DNA of 64,000 nt, taken from contig SADC01001291.1 in NCBI GenBank assembly GCA_004194705.1, positions 682,001 through 746,000 of the forward strand, in the 5' to 3' direction. A program made the position numbers and the translations under genes. The notes under the pieces were generated by a model. That model was given only the letters and a program-made list of their open reading frames with translations, did not search any database and was not told the DNA's origin. The stretch's first letter is position 1. Each line of letters starts with the position of its first letter. The stretch comes from Ditylenchus dipsaci (Eukaryota > Nematoda > Chromadorea > Rhabditida > Anguinidae). Below are positions 48,553 through 59,575 of the stretch, one piece after another.

Positions 48553-48844
48553 TACATTTTTGTGAACTAAACCAAGAAATTTTTATACCATTGGGTAGCT
48601 AACATCCTAGGCTTTCAAACGTGGGGTGAAGTGCTCAAATTTTTAGAGAAAAAATAGCATAAAAACAAGAAATAAGGTCAAAATTTTAGAAAAAATCGAG
48701 TTAACTGTGTAACAACCCTACTCAGGAGTTTAAAAAAGACATTATTTTTGAGTTCTGGTTAATAAAAAATTGGGTTTTGGACATTTTGAAATTTCATCCA
48801 TTTGCCTGTTTTGGCATGTTTTGGTCACTGGAGCTGGGCAAAAA

Positions 48845-49100
48845 GAGCCTCTAAATGCATTTTTGTTCAAGAGTCTTGCTCGGAATTATGTCTAAGGTAA
48901 GTGAGTGCGCGTATCTCTAAGCAACCAAGCCCCCTGCGCCCCCTTCGGGGGCTCGGTTGCTTGGGGATGCGCACACCCATATACCTTAGACGCAAATCAC
49001 TCGAAAATGACTCTGGATGCATAAAAATGTATGCATACCAGAGTTTCTTTATGCGGTGGGCCCCAGTCAACAAAACTATGTTCAACATCTTCCTTTTCAC
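48845..49100. repeat. recurrent hairpin core, copy D
   Basis: Same modules as copy C in the same orientation: AGAGTCTTGCTCGGAATTAT, AGTGAGTGCGCGTATCTCTA, C-rich hairpin, ACCAGAGTTTCTTTATGCGG. A partial copy (left flank only) lies at 60290-60370. Confidence 0.7.
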
Positions 49101-49497
49101 ACTAAATTGGTCGATTTTTGGTCCTTTCCCACCCCGAAATAGCCCTAAATACCTTCAAATACGGTCAAAATAGGTATTTTGGGTGGTCTCAAAACTCAAT
49201 TTTTTATTGACTAGAACACAAAAATTATGTCTTTTCGAGCTTCTGAGGCAATTTTAGGTCGATATAGGGTGTTTGGAAACACTTTAAAAAAATTCATTTG
49301 GTGGAGGGGGCTATACTCCGGTAGCGCCTAAAAATTAAACCTAGTATAGACTAAATGAAAAGACCGCAAAAACTACATGATTTTGGGGAAAAAAGTAAAA
49401 AAAAAGGAAGATTCTGTTTCCGAGATTTTCAGTGAGTAGTGTGTTTTAGCATCCGCAATTAGCCTCCTCATAGTGTATGCGCCTTTACAGCTATTTG

Positions 49498-50185
49498 GGA
49501 CTGCCCTACGACTCGATACACATTATGACTCGATACAATTACGACTCGATACAACGACTCGATACAATTACGACTCGATACAACGACTCGATACACTTTC
49601 TCAAATTCAAACATTTATTCAACTGAAATCAAGGCTTTTTGACTACTTAGACGCTAAAACCGATAAAGACGTCGTTTCCGACCACTTTCTTTCGAAATTT
49701 TTGACTTTTCTAGATTTCTACCTGCCTGCCTTCGGCAGGCAACCTAATTCAATAGGAAGCCCCTTTGGGGGTACATGGTCCGGGATAAGGGCTGACCCTT
49801 TGGGGTACATGGTCAAAAAGTCAACACATAGTCAAAAGCCACGGGGGTCAAACGGCCCAGGCGGTCAATCGTCCAGTCGGTCAATCGGCCCGGGCGGTCA
49901 ATTGTCCAGGCGGTCAATTGTCCTGCTCCCAACACCAGTGAAACAAAACGAAAACAAATCAATGAAACAAAGGAATATTAGCAGGGTTTTCAATCAGGAT
50001 GTTTTCAAAAGGAGCTTCAGAAGGAGCTTTAAAAAGTGTATCGAGTCGTTGTATCGAGTCGTAATTGTATCGAGTCGTAATTGTATCGAGTCGTTGTATC
50101 GAGTCGTAATTGTATCGAGTCGTTGTATCGAGTCGTAATTGTATCGAGTCGTTGTATCGAGTCATAATGTGTATCGAGTCGTTGG
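49498..50185. mobile_element. element with tandem-array TIRs (GACTCGATACAA unit)
   Basis: ACGACTCGATACACATTATG starts the left array (49508-49595), and its complement ends the right array (50036-50180). Units of 12 and 18 bp (TATCGAGTCGTAATTG) alternate. The interior holds the CTGCCTTCGGCAGG repeat (49722-49770) and GGTCAATCGTCCAG units (49857-49920). TSD not identified. Confidence 0.65.
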
Positions 50186-50189
50186 TATA

Positions 50190-51234
50190 CCAAAAATTCT
50201 TACAGAAGTTTAACGATTGGGAAAAAATTTTGAACTCCCGTGGCGTGGGCATGCCCCTTTAAGTAAAGAGAGATTGGTGTATACTCCTAACTGATGTTGC
50301 TGGTTCGAATCCCTATGGGTGCGAAAATAACTTTAAATTTTCGCATTAGGTTTAAGGAGTTGCGAGTGTGGTTACGGGTGGTTTGGAGAGGTTTAGGGCA
50401 GTGTGAGTTCAGGGCAGTGCGGTTTAGGGCCATGTGGTTTAGAGGTTTTCGGGCTTATGAGGTAGTTTGGATAGTTTGACTGCCTTGGGGTATCTCGGGT
50501 GGTACAGGGTACTTTGGAGGTATGAATGTGTGAAATAACATGAAACGAGGTTAATTGGCGCCTTACAGGCGCCGTGTCTTTTAAAAATTTCTGCGGCACC
50601 GAAAGCGGCGCTGGAAAGATTCAAATTTTGCCGCCGGGGCACCAGGGTAAAATCAGGGCGCCACCGCCAGTCTATTTGGAAATTTCTGCTCCGGGCGCCA
50701 GATTATAATAATCGGTTTATAAAATGAGTTTTCATAATGAAAAATGTATTACTTTATCTAATTTATTAAAAAAAAAATCCGAACAGTTCAAAAAAATTAA
50801 AGAAAATTTTTAAAAAAACTCAGAAATTTGTTCAAAAAACAGCGTTTGCGCAAGTATTGTGATAAAAGTCGACGCCTTTTCTAAAAATCTTGGGCGCTGG
50901 CGTCTGCTGTAAAAAACCGAAGGGCGCTGGACTTGTCAAAAATCGGCGCCTGCGCCGACCTCGGGTGCCTGGCGCCCGACGCCCATGCAAGTATGGACGA
51001 AACTACAAAAAAATTTTACTATAAAAAACTACTTAGCGTATACTATCTATTGAAAGAATCCAAATATAGAAGCCCCAAACATTTTTTTTAATTTCCAAAA
51101 TTTGGGAAGTTTTGATATCGATAATAATATTTTCGTTCAACTAAAATCTTGAAAAAAGTATTAGTGAATCCCGCGGGAGCTGAAAGCTGCAATGAATACC
51201 ACGGAAATGCACGGAATCTGTACTACCTACCAAT
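50190..51234. other. no gene; GC-rich repeat and tRNA-3'-like block
   Basis: TGCTGGTTCGAATCCCTATG near 50292 resembles a tRNA T arm. 50555-50990 is a diverged GGCGCC-rich repeat. The G-rich frames near 50294-50642 are low complexity. Confidence 0.4.
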
Positions 51235-51236
51235 TA

Positions 51237-51392
51237 CAGTCAGACCTCCATATAGCAACCCTCTATATTGCATCCAACCCTACTTTGCATCCGCTTCTTT
51301 TGTTTTGGTTTGGCTGGCCGGAAAATAAATTACCTATTATCAACCCTCTATATTGCTTCAGGGCAACGGAATGCAATATAGAGGTTTGACTG
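51237..51392. mobile_element. Tigger/pogo-like MITE
   Basis: TA at 51235-51236 and 51393-51394. TIR CAGTCAGACCTCCATATAGC / CAGTCAAACCTCTATATTGC. This terminal sequence is typical of pogo/Tigger elements. Length 156 bp. Confidence 0.8.
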
Positions 51393-51869
51393 TATACCTA
51401 TAAACCTTCCTTTCCTACCTGGCCACCTACCTATCCTACCTGGCATAAATCGCTACTCGTCTTATAAGGGAACCTCGCGAACTTGTTTTTCACTTGCAAA
51501 TTAGAGTTTGGTCTCATTGGATAGCCAGTATGCGACTGTAAATCAAATCTGTTGAGGTCTCGGGCCCATAGGCCAAAAAGTTAGGATGAAAAGGCCAGTA
51601 AAGCATTGAAGGGGCTTTATATATGCATCGCCTAGGTCACAGGTTCGAATACCACTGGGTGCACACGAATTTTTTTACTTTAATTTTTAAAGTTTACGCT
51701 TTGCTAATAAACTTTTTAGATAGCTAATAGCCTGAATATCATTTAGAAACCAAACTTGTAAATAAAAGTCGGTAACCGTAGTCACCAGAAAGAGCATAAA
51801 ATTCGGAGTGAAAAATATAAAAATAGAAATTCACCTATCAGGAGCATAGTGGGGCACATTTCTGAAATT

Positions 51870-52975
51870 TGGACGGCGTCCCGTCCCCGTCTTTTGAGAT
51901 TTCCGCTGGCCCATTTTTTTAAATTTCCCCGCCCGTCCTGCCGGCCGTCCAAAATTTCGCCGGTCGACTACTTCGTAGCCGGCCGTCCGCCGTCCAACAT
52001 AAAATGTTTTGTTTCAATAATAAAACGGTGGGCAGCGAGCAATTGCACAATTTCAAACTACGCAAATTCACATTGCGGAAAGTTCAAATTGCGCAAATGC
52101 AGATTGCGCAAATGAAATTTGCGAAAGATCCTGATAAGGCTAAAGATTGCTAGGAATAATGTTGGGCCATAGATTTTCAATCAAAACCGTGGTTTCATTT
52201 TCACTTGCGTACTGTGTCATGTCTAACAACCCGACATGCCATTTTTTAAGACGAAATCCGGTGTATTGATTTTAGCGCAATTAAAATTTGCGCAATTTGA
52301 AATCGCGCAATTGCTCGCTGCATACAATAAGTGGTATCGTTATTAGATGTTTTTTCTCAGGGCTTCGAATGAAAAAATTCAAAAAAGGACATTTGGGTAA
52401 AAAAGAACATTTCGACTGTTTTTGAAGTAAAAGGGTCATTTTATCCAGTGCTTGTTGCTATTTTGAAGCAAAAAAAAAGATTTTGACTAAATTTTTAAAA
52501 ATAAAAAAGATTTGGGGTGCCAAAAAAGGACAAATCTTTTTAAAAAGGACGATTCGAAGCCCGGTTTTTTCGTCATAACTTATAATTAAACGAGCTTTCA
52601 ATAAGGCTTCTACAATTCCCAGCCTTCTGCCAGCAGTGTGCATTATAAGAATGCAAAACAGTCTCTTAGTTGATCCAGATAAAGCGGGAGTCATGAGTAT
52701 GTCGTGCGCAAGTGTTCTAATAAAGCTCTCTTTAGTGCATTTTTGCAGTTATTAAATTGTTCTTTGTTGTAGAAAACAAACAGAAGGGTCTAATAACTTC
52801 GCACATATGTAATAGAGATTGCTGTTGTCGCGATCTCCAGGCCGTCTGCCAGCCGGCCGTCCGCCGGCCGTCTTTCCCTTTTTCATCTGCCTCCGGCTGT
52901 CCGCCCGTCCACTTTCCGACGCCGTCCAGGACGGGGACGGGACGGGCCCGGCGGACGGGCGCCTCAATATGATCA
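51870..52975. mobile_element. element with GGACGGCGTCC / CGGCCGTCCG arrays at both ends
   Basis: The GC-rich arrays 51876-51998 and 52843-52968 are inverted copies (GTCCCGTCCCCGTC against GACGGGGACGGGAC). Inside, a second element of about 300 bp has ends GCAGCGAGCAATTGC (52031 and 52320) and repeated TTGCGCAAAT units. TSDs not resolved. Confidence 0.5.
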
Positions 52976-54292
52976 CTATATCGAGGTTTGTAACGTTCTT
53001 TGATAGGCCACGGGCAGGTCGTGCCTTTCCGTTTAAGTAAGTGACCACACATTAGAAAACACCATTCTTGCTCTCTGTATTGCGCATTTCAGGTTGGAGT
53101 TTTATACAAAATTTCAAAAAGGTTTTAGCCCCGAGAATCTTTGTATCTCCTCACAGAGCTCGAAAAGATATTAGCACTCTTGCTTACAATATGCTCTGCC
53201 AGAATATACACTTGTCACAGTTGTATTGCGAGGGATAGAGTTGTCGATATTCGGTCAAAGGCTCTAAAATTAAGGTCATCGTGTTTATAACGTATTTTTT
53301 TTTGATTTTTTACTTATCCACCTTTAAAAAAATATAAAAACTGCATTTTCCTACTAATTTATTCAATCCTGCAGGTATTCTCTGACAGCAGGTCAATCAC
53401 AATATAATTTCCTATCCTTGCTACGTCAGACACCAGCGAAAACATTGGTACAAGTGTAATGTGCAGACCAGGGCTGCAGCCGGTTTTTTTTAAAAAAACC
53501 AGAAGCAGAAAAGCAGAAAAACGGTATTCTTCTAAAAAAACAGAAGCAGAAAAACAGAAAAACAGAGGTGAAAAAACACAGAAAAACAGAAGCGAACAGA
53601 AAGTCAACATTTTGGTCAAAAAATTTTTTTTTTCAAAAAAGTCTGTATTTGGTGGATGTTTGTGTTCAAGTCCGAGTTTCGGCCAGTTTTTGCACACTTA
53701 TGTTAGATATGTTTCCCGAACCCTGAAATTCAACATCTGCGCTCTCCTTTAAGCATGAAACCGTGAAATTGAGTGGACTTCAAAAAAGTTTTTAAATCCC
53801 TTCAAATTGGAGATGGTGGATTTTTGTGCCAGAACCAACAGAAAAGTACCCTAAACACCAGGATGTTGCCCGAACGACGTGAATACCCGCCAATCACCAG
53901 GTAGGGGTCCAAATCATGTAGATACCCCGCAGCAACCAGGATGGTACCTTCGGTTACCACCAGGATCGTACCTGAACAACCAAGGTGGGGCTCAAACCCC
54001 GTGGACACACCCGAACCACCAGGAGTACAGGGCCTGAATCACCAGGATCAGGTTCGAATCACACCGAGACCTCCTAACCACCAGAATGGGGCCTTAACCT
54101 CCTGGATATCCCTCAACTACCAGGAAAGTCCCCGAACAAGATGGTGAGCGAGAAGTTTGTAGGCAGGAGCACCCAGGAAGAACGTAGCCAGAAAGGGCAT
54201 CCAGGAAGGGGTACGAGGATGTATGTGATAGATTGATATTAATAAAAGTTTCAAGATACGATAGAGGCGCCGATAAACGCCTGTTATCCCTA

Positions 54293-54722
54293 CAGTTGAA
54301 GCTCTCTATAACGACGCTCTTTATAACGACTCGCTCTTTATAACGACTCGGAAAAATAGCTATTTGGTCATGTATGACCACATTTACCGTATATTTTCTA
54401 ATAGAAGGCCCCTCTCTAATAAAAGGCCTCCCTTGAGGACCTATATATCAGCCTAGAAAAAGAAATTCGCAAATCTGTTTTTTTGCGTTTTCTTAGTTAG
54501 CACGAGCTTACCTGATTCCACTTTTAAAATTTTGGTTGAGCACGCAAAAATCTCAAAATCGACCCAAATTTTTTCCGACTTTTTTAGGGTTGAAAAATAG
54601 AAGGCCCGGGCCTTCTAATAGAGAATATACGGTACGTCAAAACGACGCTCTTTATAACGACGCTCTCTATAACGACTCAGTTTAGCCGGTCCCTTGAGAG
54701 TCGTTATAGAGAGCTTTGACTG
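54293..54722. mobile_element. Tigger/pogo-like MITE, nested
   Basis: TA at 54291-54292 and 54723-54724. Ends CAGTTGAAGCTCTCTATAAC and CAGTCAAAGCTCTCTATAAC, followed by CGACGCTCTTTATAACGACT repeats. Interrupted by 54387-54632. Confidence 0.8.
54387..54632. mobile_element. TA-flanked MITE, CCGTATATTYTCTAWTAGAAGG ends
   Basis: TA at 54385-54386 and 54633-54634. Ends CCGTATATTTTCTAATAGAA and its near-complement. Third level of nesting. Confidence 0.8.
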
Positions 54723-54981
54723 TAGTTAGAAATGTTTCTCCAGTCCTAATAACACTGAAATTGATCGAAATTTGGTCTAAAAATCGGTAAAAACTCTTTT
54801 TGGAGTACTTTGTGCCTATGCCTCAAGTGCCTATAACTTAGGCCCATGTTTTTTCTGTTTTTCTGTTTTTTTGACGCAAAAAAACAGAAGCAGAAAACAG
54901 AAAAACAGAAGTGAAAAAAACACAGAAAAACAGAAAAACAGAAGCAGAAAAACAGAAGCCGGCTGCAGCCCTGGTGCAGAC

Positions 54982-55529
54982 CATCAGTCGAGGTTTCTGC
55001 CTTAACACTTAAAAGCCGGTTTGTGCTATGGAACATTATGTTCAGAGTTTCATGCTGAACAAGATGGGCGCAAGAAAGTTGTATAAAAAGTTCACTTTTG
55101 CGATTTATAGATGGTGACCAGGCTTTTTCCACGTGAATTCAAATTCGCCTGTTTCTTGGTGTTCTGTGTTTTCACGTGTTCTCTAGAAAAAAATTCTTTT
55201 AAAATTTGAAGCGGGTATTGTTAAAAAAGCTCAAACATGTGTAATGTTGGCGAATCCCATCCGATTCTTCGAACATTTTCGCTTTCAGTCGCTTTTTCGA
55301 TTCTTCGAGGCGAAAATTTCGATCATTCGAATCGAAAAAGTCGGTTCTTTTTTTAATTTTAGCTTTTAGCGTTTGGGTTTATTTTTAATAAGCTTTGTTT
55401 TGCTATTTCAAAAATTAACAAATTTAACAAATTTTTTATTTCCACTTATTTCAACAAAAACAATAAAGGATTCAGCAACCAAGATATTTTAGGGATTGTG
55501 GGAGAATTATAACACTCCACGTAGCCATA
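54982..55529. other. RPS10 3' flank
   Basis: No gene. AATAAA-like sequence on the minus strand (for instance near 55460) could be the RPS10 polyadenylation signal, but it is not decisive. Confidence 0.35.
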
Positions 55530-58500
55530 TCACTGAGGTGGCTGTTGCTGAGGAGGAGGCACTGCTCCACCTCGGCCAAATCCAGCACGATGACCAGTAA
55601 CAGGGACGGCACCTGTCCGGCCTCAGCCACCTTGTCAGTTCCTTGGCGGTATCCGGCACGGTCAGAATCCTGCTTTCCATAGCCTGCAAATAGTTTAGAT
55701 AGCAAAAAACCAGATAACTGATTTTTTTGTGCTTTACATACCACGAGATCCTTTGTCGGCAAAGGTAGGTCTTGGCTGGTCAGTTTTTGGTGGTCTGTGG
55801 GTGGCTGGGAATACATCCTCGGGGAGTCCAAGGTACTCACGCAAATAGGCAATACCCTCAGCGTTCAAATAGAAGTAGTAGTGACGCCATGCAAACTGCT
55901 CCTTGACCAGACCACGCGAAGCCAGACTCTGAAAGCAACAATAGGTTATTGGCTAATCATATCCATTTTGTTAATTTTTGTGTATGCAGTGCACCTTCAT
56001 CAAACCGGAAGCTCCTGCAAGTTAAATCTCTCGCTGGGTGCGATACTTTTTTAGCTCGATTACCAGTTATGATTGGTCAGTGTAGTCCGAAAACTCGAAA
56101 ATAATTTTTATTTTGCCGGCCGTTCTTCCAAAGGGGTAAAACAGAATTTCGCAGCAGATTTTTCTTTTGCCTTTTTATCTTAATTTTTTTTTTAAATTCA
56201 AGGTGATAGCACCATCATGTAACCCTGCGATTCTTGTTTCTAACAAGGTATAGATCAGTGCAAGATATATAAAAAAATTATAACAAAAAGGTTATGGTAA
56301 AAACCAAATTATTTTTGGTACTTATGCTGTTTGGGCTCGACCGTCATTTTTTATTTTTTCTTTCATTTTGAGGCTAGAGATATTATAAATAATTTTTATT
56401 ACACAGTTTAAGATTCACACTCATACAACCGTTCACAAGCCGACCGCAACAAAACGGCCCAACAATTTGTGCAAAAATGTCCAAAAAATGACGGTCGGGC
56501 CCGAACAACATAATTACCAGGGCCCCAAATTCTATGCAAATGCATATTTTTCTGCGGATATGCAAGCAATAGTTATGCACAAAAAACGCACTTTTAGCCC
56601 TGTTTGAGTACTTTTTTCGTATTTTTATGCAGCATGTTTTGCATATTTCACATTTTTAGTGCATATTTTGCATATTTTGCGATTTTGACGCATATTTTCT
56701 GCATATCGTGGAAAATCTCAGAAATTTTTGGTTTAAAAGATGTCGCAACATGCCTCGTCTTTTGTGTATAAATAAGTCAATATCTTAGTTTCCAAAACTA
56801 GGATACTTTATTGTCAAGCGTGTAAGAAAGAGATTTTTTACTAAATAACCTCTATTGAGTTAGCTAACGTTTCAGTACCGTGCGATTCATAAGTTCAGTT
56901 AAAGTAGCAAAATAACAGTGCAAAGCACCGATTTGGTTTGTAAAAGATATTAATTTCGAAAATCGCAAAATGCACATTGTTTATATTTGCGAGAAGATGC
57001 GAAGAAGTGGCAGGAGTACAGAACCCCTGAATGTCTCGAAATTGCTTTACAAAATATTTTTTTTTGCAACTTAGCTAGTAAATGGCGGTCAACACTTTTC
57101 AAAAATCTTTTTCAACTGAAATCCTGCGGCATCTTCATAGGAGCAGAAAGTTTTTTAAAAGCTATGTTCAAATCCTAGGTCAAATGGTACGTCAAATAAA
57201 TTAAATCCTTAGGTTGAATCACCTTGCTTCAGCAAAGCCATATGTCAAATTTTGGTCAATTTTTTTGCAAAAATATTTAGCATCATCCAAAAAGTATCTT
57301 TTAATCATGTATAAGCTGCCAAACCGTTTAAAAGCATGTTTTAGAGCAATTTCACGACATATAGTGATTCTTCACAAATGTTATGCGGTACATTTAAAAG
57401 GTTTAGTCTAAAAATTATACTGCATATTTTACGTTTTTAGCGCATATTTAAGCATTTTTAGCGCATATTTTATGCGCATATTTCGCATTTTTTAGTGCAT
57501 AGAATTTGGGCCCTGATAATTACCTTATTTTTATTTGCTTAATATTTTTCCTTTTTTGTCATACATTTTGCAGACGTCTTGCACTGATCTTTACCTCATT
57601 AAAAACTGGAATCGCGGGCTACACGACAGTTTTATTACTTTTAAATTTTAAAAAATTACGAGAATTTGCTGCAAAAATTCGTTTTACCCCTTCCAAAGTC
57701 TTATTTTTTTTCGACAAAAAAATCCATGTAAAGACTCCATTTTTGAAAATCAGGTGCCGATTTATCAAGACTCGCGAGTTTTTTATCGCAAAATTAGAGG
57801 ACTCTGGAAAAATGGTCGTCAAAATCAAAATGGCTGTAAGTATATTCGAGTTGACCCCTCAACTTTTTAGGGGTCAACTTTTTTCAAAAGTGCTAAAATA
57901 TAACAAGTGCCAAATCTGATATTGGCCACCCCCACCTAATTTTTTGAGCTCTACAATATGGCTTTAACAGAAATTCAAAATTTTGTCTCTACAAAATTTT
58001 AGCAAATGTTGACCCCTGAGTTGACCCCTCAACTTTTTTCACCCACCAATTTTTCTACGTCAAATATTCATAAATCATTCGGAAACACTGTCCAAATTTT
58101 CGTGTACAGCTCAAAAAATTGATCTAGTGTCATAAATATCAGAATGAAAGACTTTTAAGAAAAATATTGACATTTTTTGAATTGAAGAAAAGGTTCACCC
58201 TAAAAGTTGACCTCGTCTATGATTACGGCCAATACTTGCAATTTTTCGGACTAGACTGATCAGTCATAACTGGTTTAAGGTTTGAAAAAATCGAGTTGGG
58301 CAAAGGGTCGGGCTCAACGCGTGACCGAACTCGAGTGTCGGTTTAATGAGGGTGCACGGTAAAATAATTTTAAATGTTGCTGAGGCATAAAACAAAAGTA
58401 TTTAGAAAAATAATTTTATGAGTATGCGCCAGCTCTTGCTGTCCGGTAACAATCATACCTTGATCAAAACTAGTTGAACAAGGCTTGGTAAATATCACCG

Positions 58501-59575
58501 TTTTATAAAATTAGGTTAGAAATTTTTACTAGTTTAGCATCCAATATGCAAATTTTTATTGTCTGTATTTGCTAAAGTTAGGCCCGTACCTCTATTTAAA
58601 AAAAATCATATCTGAATTTTGCAGCTAATTTCTGTTTCAGCTTTTATCTTAGATTTTCTAACCTTTTTCAAAAGTGATAAAGCCATCATGTAGCCCTTCA
58701 GTTATAAAAAAGGTGGAACTTATTTAGTACAGGGGGCGCATTTCATAATTTTTCGTAAATCATGTTTAAAAGTCTCCTAAGCAATTTTTTATCCTTAAAA
58801 CAATAAAACATTGATATCCGACATTTTTCTTAATTAAAAATTGATTTTTTATGACGGGAATTTTGACTAAGATCTGACTTTTTGTCTTGGGGACCAAAGT
58901 AAATCAAAATTTCGGTTAAATTTTAGTCAAAACATTTTTCTCAAAAAATTGGTTTTTATTAAGGAAAGTGTGAAAAATCAACGTTTTTAGGATATAAAAT
59001 TTACTTAGGAGACTTTTGAACATGATTTTCGAAAAATTATGAAATGCGAACCGCCCCCCCCGGACTAAATAAGTGCCAAAAAGGTGTCATTTAGTGCACT
59101 CTCTTTAACAAATATAGACCGAAAAGGTAAAAGTGAGAACCGAATTATTTCTCGACTTGTTTCATACGTTGAAAAAGGTTCGTACTGAATGACACCTCGT
59201 TATAAACTAGGATCACAGGGCTACGTGATGGTCTCATAACTTTTAGAAAAGGTTTAGAAAACCAAAGAGAAGCTGGCAAACATAATTTATTTAAAATTAA
59301 CGGCCGAATTAAGATAATTTGCTGCGAGTTCAGATATGCCCATTTTAAAGGCCCTATCCGGTCCTGAACCCTTTCTGAATAATTATAATGATAAAAGAAT
59401 GGTAAATTATACGGAATGTATGAAAAGTAACCTTGAGTGCCTTGATGACAAACAGGTTCTTGACACCCTTGATTTCGGGATGCGACTTCAGATTGTAATC
59501 CTTCTTAGCAATGCATACACCATCCTCAAACAAATGCTCGTAGATCTTCTTTCGATCAGCCTGTGGCATCAACAT
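55530..59575 (-). CDS. RPS10: 40S ribosomal protein eS10 (RPS10)
   Basis: eS10 sits on the head of the small ribosomal subunit near the mRNA entry. Three exons join in phase: 59432-59575 (start [20 protein letters not shown], ends VIKALK), 55742-55928 ([20 protein letters not shown], then [15 protein letters not shown]) and 55530-55683. The winged-helix S10_plectin region is complete, and the Gly-rich tail [18 protein letters not shown] is present in the expected place. Reading exon 3 as given shifts frame near 55615; one extra C there (GGACCAGG) restores [20 protein letters not shown] and the conserved tail, so a collapsed CC is likely. Intron 1 is 3.5 kb, far longer than other introns here, because of transposon insertions. 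Intron 2 is 58 nt. Confidence 0.93.
56062..58272. repeat. foldback in RPS10 intron 1
   Basis: CCAGTTATGATTGGTCAGTG (56065) is inverted as GATCAGTCATAACTGG (58257). Inner blocks (AGGGGTAAAACAGAATTTCG, GATCAGTGCAAGA) pair with 57580-57700. The hAT element 56518-57515 lies in its middle. A related smaller foldback, about 58600-59290, has ATGTAGCCC / GGGCTACGTGATG arms. Confidence 0.65.
56518..57515. mobile_element. hAT-like element in RPS10 intron 1
   Basis: The exact 8-bp TSD ATAATTAC lies at 56510-56517 and 57516-57523. TIR CAGGGCCCCAAATTCTATGC / CAGGGCCCAAATTCTATGCA. Subterminal GCATATTT repeats at 56535-56710 and 57422-57495. No transposase seen. Confidence 0.9.

Larger units (their letters stand above)
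47136..48720. mobile_element. hAT-like foldback hosting two nested elements
   Basis: The exact 8-bp TSD CTCAGGAG occupies 47128-47135 and 48721-48728. TIR TAGGGTTGTTACACAGTTAA. Once the inserts at 47146-48050 and 48308-48552 are removed, the remainder is an almost perfect palindrome (TTCACAAAAATGTA arms). TAGGG ends and 8-bp TSD fit hAT. Confidence 0.85.
53469..54973. mobile_element. hAT-like element with CAGAAGCAGAAAAA arrays
   Basis: The exact 8-bp TSD GTGCAGAC lies at 53461-53468 and 54974-54981. Perfect 15-bp TIR CAGGGCTGCAGCCGG. Subterminal arrays of AGAAGCAGAAAAACAG lie at 53500-53590 and 54878-54957 in direct, not inverted, orientation. A Tigger-like MITE and, inside that, a CCGTATA MITE are nested. 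No transposase. Confidence 0.9.

Noticed and set aside
49473..50252. 221-codon plus-strand open frame rich in YDSIQRLDT repeats
   Set aside because: It is the GACTCGATACAA array translated; the middle matches a dispersed repeat rather than a protein.
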